Source: Golubevia sp. BC0850
Lineage: Eukaryota; Basidiomycota; Exobasidiomycetes; Golubeviales; Golubeviaceae
Assembly: GCA_012976225.1 (NCBI GenBank)
Contig: JAAVVG010000007.1
Span: forward strand, 434,001-498,000
DNA length: 64,000 bases
Reading direction: 5' to 3'
The translations under genes were made by a program, and so were the position numbers. The notes beneath the pieces were generated by a model that did not search any database, was not told the origin of the DNA, and saw only the letters and a program-made list of their open reading frames with translations. Positions 20,940-31,983 of the stretch are shown here, piece by piece. Position 1 is the stretch's first letter; each line of letters begins with the position of its first letter.

Positions 20940-23900
20940 ATGTTCGCAGAAGAAGAAAGATTAAAATCATTCAATCCAACAACAACTTCAGATAGCAAAT
21001 CATCTAGAAAGACCACCACCACCTCCTCCTGCTGGCCTCATCCTTCCACTTTCCCTTCACCATCAGATTTAGCTTCAGCTGGATTCTACTTTTCACCAAC
21101 TTCAACTTCAAAAGATCGTTGTCAACATTTCTTAAATGATACTTTAACTCATCAAGATTGGTCAAAGACAGATGAACCTTTCCCGATTCTATCCTCCATA
21201 GATCCAAACAATCCTTGGTTATTGATTCATAAATCTTCAGCTTTCGCAAAGAAAACTCAACCAATCCAAAGACCAATTGAGATAGAGACAAAGAAAGTTA
21301 AAGGGAAGAAATCTACAAAAGTTGAATTTAGAGAGGTTTATTTGTTTCAACAACAACAACTACTTCCTCATGGAGATCAAATGGTTCAGGCTAGGAAGCT
21401 ATCCTTTGGGAAGAATTGGCCATATGATGGAAAGAAAGGTTGGAAATGTACAAGTGACGCGGTGAGTTTGATTGTGTGAAGAGATGGGTTCCAAACATTC
21501 GAGGAAAGGCTGGTGTTGGACTGCTGGGTTAGTCCCGTGAGGCTCAGTTCTCGCAGTGCTCATTGCATGGACAGCTCCCAAATGGGATGAAAGCGGTCTA
21601 TAAAATCTGTTTGCTCGGCTCAACAATCTTTTCGAACGGTGCAGCAAGGTAGAAGGGAGGTGCTCCCACTCATTTGCCTGTCTGCCTTCAAACACGTCCT
21701 ATGTCTCCTTTCTTGATGAGAGACAAGACGCGTTTCATCTTCTGATTCTCAAGCTCATATTTCGAACCATTCATCTGAGTTCTCAGCACAAGGCCAGAGA
21801 GCGAAGAATTCAGTTCTATCCACGCGTCCTCCTTATACTTACAACCTCCTTTCCGTCCCTCCCTCCCTTCAGCTCGCAAGAGGAGGTTTCCACTTCACCC
21901 CATCTAAGGAAGATCCGGATAGCGCCACTTGTGCATACTGTCTCAAAGCTCTAGATGGTTGGGAGAAGGAAGACGACCCAACGTGAGTTAAGAATGCTAA
22001 TCTCGATGCAGAGCTTTCAGTGAGAAATTCTCCCTTATTCTAACGTCCTCGGCCCTGTCTTCTGCTTCTTTCTATCTCTTCTTAGCCACGAACATCAACG
22101 AAGACATCCAGAATGTCCTTTCTTCAACTCTGAAATGGTTCAAGTCGAAGAACCCTCGGCTGATGAAGGGGAAGAGTTGGTAGAAGATGCAAAGGCTTCT
22201 GAAAAGGAGGTTGGAATTGAGGAAGAAGTCACAAAGTGAGTTCCTTGGAGGCTGCCGAGAGAGAGAGAGAAAGTCAAAAGTGAGATGCTATTCCGTCTGT
22301 GGTTTCTGATCATGGTTCTGTTTCTTGTTTCAACCAGGACTACTCGATCTACTAAGAAGAAAGGAGCTCGTGGAACTTCTGTGATCCCAAAATCTAAAAG
22401 CAAGAAAGAAGAATTAGATGAAACGAATACTGAAGAAGAAGAACAGGTGGAAGATGTCAAACCTGTCACTAGGGGGAAGACTCACTCAAGAACTAATTCA
22501 AAGATTAAGAACTCTGCGAAGACTGCTGCTCCTGTTAAAGGTGGAAAAGCTACTAGAGGAAAGAAAAGGGAAGTCGATTATGAAATGGAAATAGAGAAGG
22601 AAGATGGGGATGAAGAAATCGAAGCGGAGCCGGAAGCTGAGGCTGAGGTCGAAGAAGAGAACAAGACTGTCATCGAACATGATGATGATGAGGAAGAGGA
22701 AGAAGCGGAAGAAAATCAAGATGAAGAAAGTCAGGAGGTTCTGGCCACAAGATCAAGGAGAGGGAAAGCTGCGAGCAAAGCTTCTTCCAAGTCCCAACCT
22801 TTGAAGAAATCAACTCGAAGTGCGAAGAGTACAGATGAAGATGAAGAAGAAGATGAAGAGACTGATTCTAAACCTTCAAGGACAAGGTCTACTAGGAGTA
22901 GATCTAGAGTTCCATCTGGAGCTAGTACCAAGTCTAAAGGGAAAGGGAAGGGTAAAGGGAAGGGAAAGAGTGTGGTGGATTCAGAAGAAGAGGAAGAAGA
23001 AATTCAAGAAACTGAAGTCGGTGAGAATGAAGAAGATCAAGTCGTTCAAGAAATTGAGAAAGAACAAGAAGAAATTGTCACTATTCCAAGAACTAGATCT
23101 GCAAGATCGAGAATGGCATCTGCTTCTTCAAAACCAGATTTGAATAAAGCTGAAGCAAAGCAAGATCAATCTGATGTAGAAATGGAAGTGGAATCAAAAT
23201 CCAAACCTTCAATTTCTTCTAGTAGATCAGCTATTAGGAATGAGAAGGCTAAGACCACTCAAGTTAGCTCTAAATCCAATGGTTCGACTTCGGATGGTCT
23301 CACTAACAGAGTCAGGGAACTTTCAATCAAAGATGCTGCTTCTTCTTCTCTTTCATGGGATGAAACTCCTGTGGATCAACAAGAGAAGAATCAAGATTCA
23401 GAGGGAGAAAAGCAAGTCGAATCGAAAGAGACAGAAGACGTAGATGAATTCGGTTTCTTCGAACAACGTCAAAGATCAAGTTCAGCAAATGCAAAGACTT
23501 ATGGTGGAAAGAATAAAAGAGGAATTAAGAGTTCAAGCTCAAATGATAGATTGGTTTCTTCTTCTTCTTCTAGAGGTAGAGTTGCTTCTGAATCTAATGT
23601 AAAGAATGCAAGATCAGCTTCAAGTGGTAGTAGATCCAAGAAAGTAGTTGAAGAAGATAGTGAATTGGACGAAGAACCTGAAGCTAAGAAAATTATACCT
23701 CCTTCAGAATCAACTCCTGACGTCAAGAAGAAATCAATCAAAGCCTCTGGTAATAGTACTGGAGTTGGAAAGAGAGGAAAAGCCGCTCAAGTAGAGCTTG
23801 GGTCGGAAGAAGAGATGGAAGAGGAATTGACATCAGATGCTGAGTCGAAGAAATCAAAGTCTGAAGCCGCTGCTGCTTCTTCTGTTAGATCTGTTTCAGG

Positions 23901-24963
23901 AAAGAGTACGAGTAGAGATAAAGGAAAGAAGGCTCAAGATATTGAAGTGGATGTCGAAGAGGAGAAAGCAAAAGAAGTTCCTGAAAAAGTGGTTCCTAGA
24001 TCAAGAACTGCTAGTAAACAGAAAGAAGTTAAGGATGTCAGTGTTCCTGTGGTCGAGATCTTGGTAGATGATAGGAAGAAATCCGATAGAGTCGTTTCCT
24101 CAAGTTCTGGTGGATCGAAGGCTTCAAAGAAGAAAAAGAATCAAGTCGAGAAACCTCAATCCAAACCTGAAGTAGAAGAGGAAACGGAGGAGGAAGTAGT
24201 TGATCAAGTTCAAGATGTCGAAATGGGCGAAGAGGTAGAAGTTCCTGAAGAAGGAGCAGGGGAAATGGAGATGGCTCAAGAAATTGAGCAAGATCAAATG
24301 GAGGAAGATCGGGAGGCTGACAAAGCGAAAGAAGATGAAGCGGAAGACGACGTCGAGATGCAAGATCAAGTTCATCGGGAATCAGGCTCTGAAGCTGTTA
24401 GTGATAGTGATTCGGAATCAGAAGCAGAAGAAAATCAATCCGGACCAAATCAAACTCCATCACCTTCTTCCAAACATCAACCTAATGCTCTTCCAACTCC
24501 TTTCAGAGCTCCTTTAGCTGATTTACAAAGACAACAGTTAGAAAGAAAGGAACAACTGCAGAGAATGGGTGAAGAAAATCCTACTTCTTTCAAATCAAAT
24601 TCTAAGCTCGAATCTAACGCTTCGAATAAGGATTCAAAGAACAAACTTTCTTCAAAAGGAAATTCAGATTCCAACATCTCTTCAGATTTACCTTCAATTC
24701 ATTCTACTAGTGGTTTTGCTTTCTCATCTGATGATGTAGAAGATCGAGAGCAATATATTATCCCTCCAATTGAAGCTATTAGAAGTTTAGATTTAACTAA
24801 AGAAATGAGAAGACTTTCTGTAAATGAATGGATGGAGTTGGAGGGGAAGAAAGCGACTGATGAAATGCAATTGAGAGGGGAAGAAATGATCAAGAACTTG
24901 CAGTTGGAGATGGCTGAGAATAGAAAGAGGATAGAGAGAGGTCTAAGAGGGGGTGAATTCTGA
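20940..24963 (+). CDS. BIR1: BIR-domain protein Bir1/survivin (chromosomal passenger complex)
   Basis: A 1,135-residue survivin-type protein that in yeasts recruits Aurora B and INCENP to centromeres. Exons: 20940..21461, 21873..21982, 22086..22235, 22338..24963, all in frame. I chose the ATG at 20940 (MFAEEERLKSF) because the BIR domain begins there; an in-frame ATG at 20829 would add 37 residues. BIR1 spans roughly residues 5-100 (CWPHPSTFPSPSDLASAGFY) but lacks most zinc ligands: DRCQHFLNDTLTHQDW, then no His or second Cys. BIR2 is intact, with CAYC, His and Cys in the C-x2-C-x16-H-x6-C spacing across ALDGWEKEDDPTHEHQRRHPEC-like residues. A very long acidic and Lys/Ser-rich middle follows. 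The C-terminal helix (EAIRSLDLTKEMRRLS, NEWMELEGKKATDEM) matches the passenger-complex binding end. Confidence 0.9.
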
Positions 24964-25497
24964 TGGAACTCACAGATTCTCTCCCCGTTCTCTCTCTCTT
25001 CTCTTTCTTTTTCCTTTCCTTTCTCACGAGATCTTTTTCTCTTTAGCGCATGTTGCATATTTCATATCCATTCATTTCTTACTCTCACAAAAATCCAATC
25101 TTCAATCATTCTCTTCTTCATCAAGCCCACTATTCAATGCGATTTCCCCTTTTTTCCTGTACAATATCTTCCAGTCTCTTTCTTGGATCTGCACCATCTG
25201 TGTTCCACGATTAGTTTTCCTGTCTCCGTTCACACTTAACTATACTGTTCTCGTTTCAAATATAATTTAAAGCCATTTTCCTCTCAGAGTGATCTATGAA
25301 ATTTTTCGAATTGAATGAAAGGCTGACTATAGTTGTACAAAGATTTTGTTTGAGAGGATGAACAGCTTGAATGGGATAAACAAGATAGAAAGGAGCGAAA
25401 CGAAACCCATAGAAGGTAGCAAACAAGGAGAGAGAGCGATTGAGGCTGAAGAAATGATGATCGATGGCACATTGAAGTGTTCCTTGGGAAGCGAAAA
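24964..25497. other. Convergent 3' spacer
   Basis: 534 bases between the BIR1 and DnaJ stop codons, pyrimidine-rich then A/T-rich. No gene seen. Confidence 0.55.
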
Positions 25498-27515
25498 TTA
25501 CATGTGTATACCGAAATCTTTGAGTCTTTCGCAAGACTCATGCTTTTCAGCTCTAATTTTCCTCGCAGCTTCCTCGTCGGCCTGGTGGGAAATTGAGGGA
25601 AAGAAAAGACTGTCAGCACTGAGGAGAAGTTTCGATTCCAAACAAAAGACTCACTCCAATTCCAAAGAATCCATATGTATTCTGCAGTCGCCTATCGCCA
25701 TTCAAAAGAGAAGGGGGTGGAGAAACGCGTGAGTGAGGAGAGAAAAGGTCTTTGATTTGAAGTTCTCTCTCGTGAGAACTCACCTCTGCTGGTATTCCCT
25801 CACTCGCTCGCAATCAGCATAGAGATGGTTCTTCCACGTATTTTCCACTCTCTTCTCAAAACCAGATAATCCTCCATTGGACTTGCTGTCTCCGGTGACG
25901 AACGGGTGCTGGTTGAAGTTTGGTTTATTGACGTAATAGCTGACTCCATTCTTTGGAGTAAATTTTTGTTCTCTGTGATTTCCGGAAGGAGCGAAGGTAT
26001 AGCTTGGATCTTGCTGGGTGAAGAGGGAAGGAGCGTAGGAAAGTAGAGAGAAGAGAGCCAGGATAACTAGAGGAAGGAATTGAAGTAACATCGAAGCATC
26101 ACCACCGCCTTGCTGGGCTTGCTGACCTCTTCCAGCTCTAGCAGTTGGCCTTTGTTGCGTCCTGAATTGTCTTGCTTGCATTCCTGGTCCGCCGAAGTAG
26201 AAAGTGTTACCACCAAAGCCTGAGGAAGAGACATGGAGCAAGGTTGCGAAGATTGATTGTCAGCTCCTGCTTCCGAGTCTTAGCTCCTTCGCCATGTACC
26301 CCTTCTACCCCTTTTTTTTGAGCGTGAGAACTCACCTCCTCCCATACCACCTCCACCGCCACCAAAGAACATCTCGAAGAGATCCCTCGGATCGATTTCG
26401 TCTCCTCCGAATTGAGCTGTCCTTGGACCTCGAGCGCCAGCTCCAGCTGCTGCAGAAGCAGAACCAAATCTGCTATCCGGATCTCCTCCAAACCTATCGT
26501 AAGCAGCTCGCTTGTCCTTGTCCGTTAAGATTGTGAAAGCCTTGGAGACGGCTGGAAAAAGAGGGAGGACAGGAAGAGAAAGCAGCAGAAGTGAATTCAG
26601 GCTTTCTTCGACCTGGTTTGCATCCAAGACTTTCTACTGACTTTTGAATGCTTCATCAGCTCCTGGGGCGCCATTCTTGTCCGGGTGTAATTGCAGAGCA
26701 AGCTGAAGATTCAAAAGAGAGAGGAGAGGAAGATAGTCGAATTAGATCAAGACCTGCCTGCTGTTGGGGCTGGACTTGCGCCTCGCTCATTGACGCTTGA
26801 AGTGAAAGAGCAAGAAATTGGAAGATCTGCTCAAAACCCGTCTCATTATAAGGGACAGTTGAGCCCTATCGACTGCAAGCAACATCTTCTTGGCTATCTA
26901 TCAAGAGGTATGTCTCCCAGTTCTGCCTGCTGCTTTCTCAGTTCTTCTCTGATAGATCATTTTTCTTCCAAGCCAATCTATCAATAAGCAGCGTTTGCAT
27001 GGACATGCCAATCATAATCTACCTCTTCCGAGGCCGCTTTGGCTCGCCAGCACACGACTCATTGCTACTCTGCTTCCTTTCTCTGATTTCTCTTCCTATA
27101 CACTTACTTTCCTATAAGCCTTCTTCATCACTGCTTCTTCACTACCCTTTTCCACGCCCAGCACCTTATAAAAGTCTCCACCTGCACTCCTGACCTTCTT
27201 TACAACTTCCAGCTGTTCTGGAGTATAGGCTCTTGCCTTTGGAGCTTCAGGTTTGGCGGATCCATTTGAGAATGAGGCAGTTGAAGCATTAGGTCTACTG
27301 CGAGCTGTATCTGAAGAAGGAATAGAGGTTGAAGTGGATGAAGATGAGGCACCAGAAGCTCCAGATTTCTCTAATCTTGAGACCAGAGCAATTGCTTCTG
27401 GAAGAGATGCTATCGAGACACTCTTTTGCGCCCATTTGAGTGCTGCTGCTGTGTTTCCTGCTTGATCATGTTTGCGTGCTAGAGACAACGCTTTCAGAGC
27501 TTCTTCTGTGTCCAT
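25498..27515 (-). CDS. HLJ1: ER membrane J-domain protein (DNAJB12/Hlj1 type)
   Basis: A 413-residue Hsp40 that would stimulate cytosolic Hsp70 at the ER membrane in protein quality control. Exons: 27515..27108, 26702..26642, 26551..26336, 26219..25784, 25691..25655, 25581..25498; all in frame. The N-terminal helical region (MDTEEALKALSLARKH) is the family's TPR-like start. The J domain begins DFYKVLGVEKGS, has HPDKN at residues 142-146 and ends AFTILTDKDKRAAYDRFG. A Gly/Phe segment follows. One membrane helix lies near residues 272-294 (FLPLVILALFSLLSYAPSLF). The C terminal DUF1977-like region contains NGVSYYVNKPNF and ends with a Cys-containing helix. Intron 1 is 405 bases and intron 2 uses a GTCAGT donor. 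The start at 27515 is the first ATG; no earlier ATG is in frame. Confidence 0.9.
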
Positions 27516-27663
27516 GGCTGGGTTGGAGGCTGGGAGAAGGTGATTAGGTGCAGCGACTGTCACACTGCTGCGAGAGAAGAAGAAAAGACCTCATCGACGC
27601 TTCCAACGCTTCAACCCTTTGGAATAAATTCGCATTGACACTGATGTTTGATTCTACAATAAA

Positions 27664-27697
27664 GGAAATGTGTATGAGTAGGAAATGTGTATGAGTA
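27664..27697. repeat. 17-base tandem duplication
   Basis: GGAAATGTGTATGAGTA occurs twice in direct succession, between the start of the DnaJ gene and the end of the metallophosphatase gene. Confidence 0.85.
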
Positions 27698-27739
27698 GGT
27701 TTAAAATATTTCTTAAGCGCTTGTTGGAATGAATAATAT

Positions 27740-30108
27740 CTAAAGTTCAATCTTCCCTTTCCCCTTCTTCCCCTTCTTCCCCTTCTTCCTCTCCCTCTCG
27801 TTTCCTGACCAAGTGTTCTCTAGGCCATCTACGTCCCAAGAATTCTTTCCATCCTTATCTGCTCCCCATTTCAAAGCTGCATATCTTGGGTAAAGTTGTT
27901 GAGTAGTGAGGCACTCATCCCCATACAGCTTCGCATCTTCTCTCGAGTAGATTCGATTCGGAGACTGTCGGTTTAGGATTTCGACGATGGGTGATAGAAT
28001 GAAATCCACGAAAACGACGTCCACCAGATCTTGATCGGAAGAAGGTAGAGGATCCGGATTCGAAGCTACGAAAGCTGGTTGGTCTGAGCTAGGGACTGGA
28101 TTATGAGGAGTATCGTCTCCGTCTGATCCAATCGAGTCTTCCGTTCGATATCCTAGGCTGTGCTGCTGTTCATTCGTGAACATTGAGAATTGAGACTTCA
28201 GCCACCCTTCGAAGATGTTGGTGATGAGACCAGAAGAATATTGACTCGAGGCGTTGTCTTCCACTGTTGTTGAATTGTTCAATTCCTGGAGAAGATTTTT
28301 GGCTGCCCCATAAGGTACGTTCTGAATGCTCAAAAATCGGTCCCTGAATGGAGATACGATGTATCTGTCGTTTCGAGTGAAAGGACCGGAGAAAATGTCG
28401 AACCTTTGACTTCCAGAGTTAATGATGATCAAACTCTGGTTTCGCCCTTCCTTGGAAGCTGGACGGACCACAGAAGGTAGGACCTCTTTCTCGAGGAGAG
28501 TCAGGAGTGAATCTTCGTGAGAATAGGGGAACCTGTCCAGATAGTAGTCCTTTGGAGCTACTCCGTGCAGCTGAGTCAGTTTCCAAGAATCGGCGATGGA
28601 GTCCATGAGGTGACGAACGTAGCGACCCGCGTCTGTAGCCAATTGAAGTGGCTTGAGTCCTAGATGGAAAGCCTGAGAATGGTGGAAATAATGGAGAAAA
28701 GGTGGTGTTAGAGGTCTCCCCCTGTACAGATTGAGAATCGAAAGACTCACAAAGTTTCGAGAATTGACGTCGATGTACTTTCGAGAAAACCTGAATTGTT
28801 GTGATACAAAACCCCCAATCGACATCCATCCTATTGTTTCCAAGTACCGACCAGATTCCAGTGCCATTGCGTTCACTTCAAAAGATCTCGCCGAGCGACG
28901 ATGAGTGTGCCCTCCTGACAAAGAGGAAGAAGGAGCAAGACAGAGAGAATAAGAAGGAGTCGACGGAAGGACGATGAGAAGACGGGTTCTCGAACCATCA
29001 CTCACCCAACATAGCGATTGGAGTACTGGGATTCTTCTCTCTGATAGCATTGTAAAGAAGGTCGAAACTTGGATCCAAATCAACTGGAGCGTGAGCTGCT
29101 ATCAAGAACAAATCGCACTCCTGCTTTATCGTTTCTTGAAACCATAGCTCCTGCACCATTTCAGAAGGTGCCTGGACAGTCACGCCGACAGCAGCTGACT
29201 TGAATTCAAAAAGAACCCCTATAGCCAAGATAGAGAGATTTCGATTCGGGCTGACGAATTTGTAAGACCGGTTTCCTATCGGTCTCGATTCAAGCATCCC
29301 CGTCTTTGGATCTTCAAGCGTGATGTTGACGTTGCTGGTAAGATATCTTCCTTCCCAGAGTGGTGCGAAGTTCTCGTAGATGTCCCGTGCGACGTCGAAA
29401 TGGTACAGCTGTTGAAAGCAGAAAGAGAAAAGGAAGAATCGCCCGCCATCAGTGAAAGAAGTAGGGGAGAAGTGAGATCGATGTCTATGCGCCTCTCAGG
29501 AACTCAGGAACTCACTTCATGATTCCCAATTGTCCCAATATCATATTCAGCGAAGTGAAAGATCTGATTAGATACGTGACCTTGGACGGCTTGAGATGTA
29601 TCGTCGTGAGGGAAGCCATCTGAAAGCCCATTTCCATCTGAAAGATCTCCGCTATCGACGAGTAGAAGGTCAACTGGTCGGGAAATAAGAAGTAAGATTC
29701 AATACTGTTAGTTGAAGAGAACTTGATAGTGACTCAAAAGGGAGTGAGTAACATCGCTACTGACTTACCTCCCATGTCATTCGCTTTCTCTCGCATTCTT
29801 CTCCCAAAATCTATCCAATCGCCCCAATCTCCGGAGTAATTTGGTTCAGATCTATGTCCTTGGAAAAACCCGTGTATGTCTGTTGTAGCCAGGATGTTCA
29901 GCTCTTGCCATTCTAGAGGACGAAGAGTGTCTTCGTCTGAAGGAGGCACGCCTCTTCCTTGATACCTCTGCCTACCATCTTCGTCGAGGGCAGAAGAGAA
30001 CACAGTGAGCCTGTTGGTTGGAGGACATCTATTATCTTGAGGGGAAGCGGAGGAGGATCGCAGAGCCTGAACGAGGAGGACTTGAAGAAGAAGAAAGAGA
30101 AACTTCAT
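27740..30108 (-). CDS. Secreted metallophosphatase, 5'-nucleotidase-like (YHR202W type)
   Basis: A 665-residue exported calcineurin-like phosphoesterase. Exons: 30108..29769, 29673..29516, 29408..29006, 28914..28751, 28672..27740; all in frame. It has a signal peptide ([20 protein letters not shown]). The metal-binding motifs occur in family order: TTDIHGFF (Asp77, His79), [12 protein letters not shown] (residues 163-166), a His in LIAAHAPVD, and GGHTHRR near 301. The downstream region resembles the C-terminal domain of UshA-like nucleotidases and yeast YHR202W, with a [18 protein letters not shown] block. The protein ends in a Lys/Gly-rich tail encoded by a 9-base repeat near 27750-27790. 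A phosphate-releasing role on nucleotides or phosphoesters is likely; the substrate is not shown. It shares its promoter region with the divergent DNase gene. Confidence 0.87.
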
Positions 30109-30617
30109 CAGAGTCGGGCCGCCTCCCTCTGGCTAACTCTCCTTCCTTGTTCTCGACTTCTAATTTCTTCTGATTCTACTTGCAGCGGATAAGAGTCGGT
30201 AAAAGATGGCAGAGAGGAAGAGAGACTGTCTGAGAGAATGAACGTTGGGTCTTTGCAGAGTGCAGACGCTTCTCGAAATGATTTTAGCCTCCTTCTCGCT
30301 TGAATCGATCATAGGTTCGCGTTCCTATCGAGGAGAACTGAAAGGTGCCTTCAAAATTGCAATCATTGCAACCTCAGTCCGATAGCAAATTGAAGTGGGA
30401 GAAGAGAAGCACGATGGCCACATGGCCAACGAAAGGAAGCCAGATAGAGGCCTAGGAGGAGTAACCGAGGTAGGGCAGTAGGGCAACGGGGAAAGCTTCC
30501 AATCAAACCTTTTCCTTTTTGGGGTCTTATCAACGTGCTCATTCGCTCGTCGACTATAAAAGGGATGCAAAACCAATAGCCTTTTTGTTCTTCCACCAAC
30601 TTCCATCTTTCTTCCAA
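30109..30617. promoter_or_regulatory. Divergent promoter of metallophosphatase and DNase genes
   Basis: 509 bases between two start codons facing away from each other. A TATAAAA box at 30555-30561 lies 57 bases before the DNase ATG. CACGTT (reverse strand, 30532-30537) is the kind of E-box half used by Pho4-type regulators, and GGATAAG near 30187-30193 is a GATA-type site. The boxes are seen; their use is inference. Confidence 0.45.
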
Positions 30618-31722
30618 ATGCGTTCCACCATTCTTCTCTCTCTTTCTACCCTTCTCCTTGCCACCTCGACCTTCGCTGCAACAGTCACCTTCGATTGTTC
30701 AAAGGTTCCAAACATCTGCTCAAACGACGTGAGTGCTCAAATTTGAATACAAGCAAACTGAGGATGACGCCAAGTTGAGAGGGAAAAAGGGGTGAGAGGT
30801 AGTGAGTGCATTCTAACTTCTTCTCGACTCTGTCTTTCTCCTCCCACCTCTCCTCTCTCGAAGTGCTACGCCATCCAATGCAAAGGATTCCCATCAACTC
30901 TCCACAGAAACTCCGCAAAGGCTACTGACAACCGTAACAACAACAAATGCAAGTCTCCAAACAGATGCTCAGGTAACCCTGACACTTCTAACAGTTGTGT
31001 AAGTAGTGAAGTTCACCACGATTTTGGACCCAGCTTCTTGAACTCTAAGGAGACTTCTGAGTTGCATGCAAACCCGCTGCTTAGAACGCTCTTTCTTCTC
31101 TCTCTTTGCGCGTCGCTTCTCTTGATTTCACCCCGTTGCTAAATGAGTAGGATGAGTATCCTTTCGCTTCAACCGATGAGGGAGGTGTCAATGCAGTTAC
31201 CAGATGTGTACCTGCTCATGAGAACAGTGTTCAAGGAGGTACTCTATCGTCCTTCTACACACGCAGCAGCGTCGCTCAAGGTGAGAAGAGGCAACAGAAA
31301 GAGGAGTATTAGAAGAGAGCGTTTCTGACCATTTCTCCATTTTTGCCTCCTTCCTATCTGTCTTACTCTCCCATCTTCACAGGAGATGCCTACAGCGTAG
31401 CATTCACTAACCGCCCTGCCGGATTGCAATACTGCAACTCTGACTGTAGCAACTCGGGAAACGAGCTTCAAAAGCGCGACGAGATTTCCCCTCGCTTCGG
31501 AAGCCAATTCAACAAAGTAAGTCGATATGTTTTTAATTCGAGAATGTTATGACACATTTTCTTACATGCTCCCTTATTTAGAGATACTTCCTCAGCTCCG
31601 AAGGGCATGAAATCCTCATGTTCGAGCCAGTCAGTGCTCCCGGATCTCTGGACTCGGTCGTCGGAGAGGACACCTTTTTGGTTCACGAGGATCGCTTCGT
31701 CAAGATTGTCGCTGCCATGTAA
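30618..31722 (+). CDS. Secreted NucA/NucB-type deoxyribonuclease
   Basis: A 216-residue secreted nuclease candidate. Exons: 30618..30728, 30864..30998, 31151..31280, 31383..31516, 31582..31722; all in frame. The signal peptide is MRSTILLSLSTLLLATSTFA. The mature part is Cys-rich (CKGFPS, NKCKSP, NRCSG, NSC). The hallmark of the NucA/NucB family, DEYPFASTDEGG, begins at residue 83, exactly at the exon 3 border, followed by NSVQGGTLSSFYTRSS, which also fits the family. The later part RPAGLQYCNSDCSNSG is conserved in fungal members. Exon 2 uses an unusual GAAG acceptor. The enzyme would cut extracellular DNA. The domain is best known from Bacillus, so an old bacterial origin of the fungal family is possible. 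Confidence 0.85.
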
Positions 31723-31983
31723 TCATTTACTCTGAATTTTCACAAACCTCATTTCTGATACCCCTGATGGTCAGAATAGTCCGAAAGAAGGTGGTGCGAA
31801 TTCCGAGACGAGAAAGAGTACACGAGTGTTGACAAAATGTGGAAATTCGTTGGAAAGAGAGTGTGGTCTGAGGACCTTGGAGACCGGATTGAAAAAGAAA
31901 GCCAGAAACGAGAACCAGAAGGAATAGAGGTGAAAGCAGCAAGGGGCAAAGTAATGATCCAGAAGAGGGCAGATGGATGAGCT

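Noticed and set aside
22498-24677. Several long minus-strand frames opposite BIR1
   Set aside because: They mirror the acidic and Lys/Ser-rich coding strand and have no domains.
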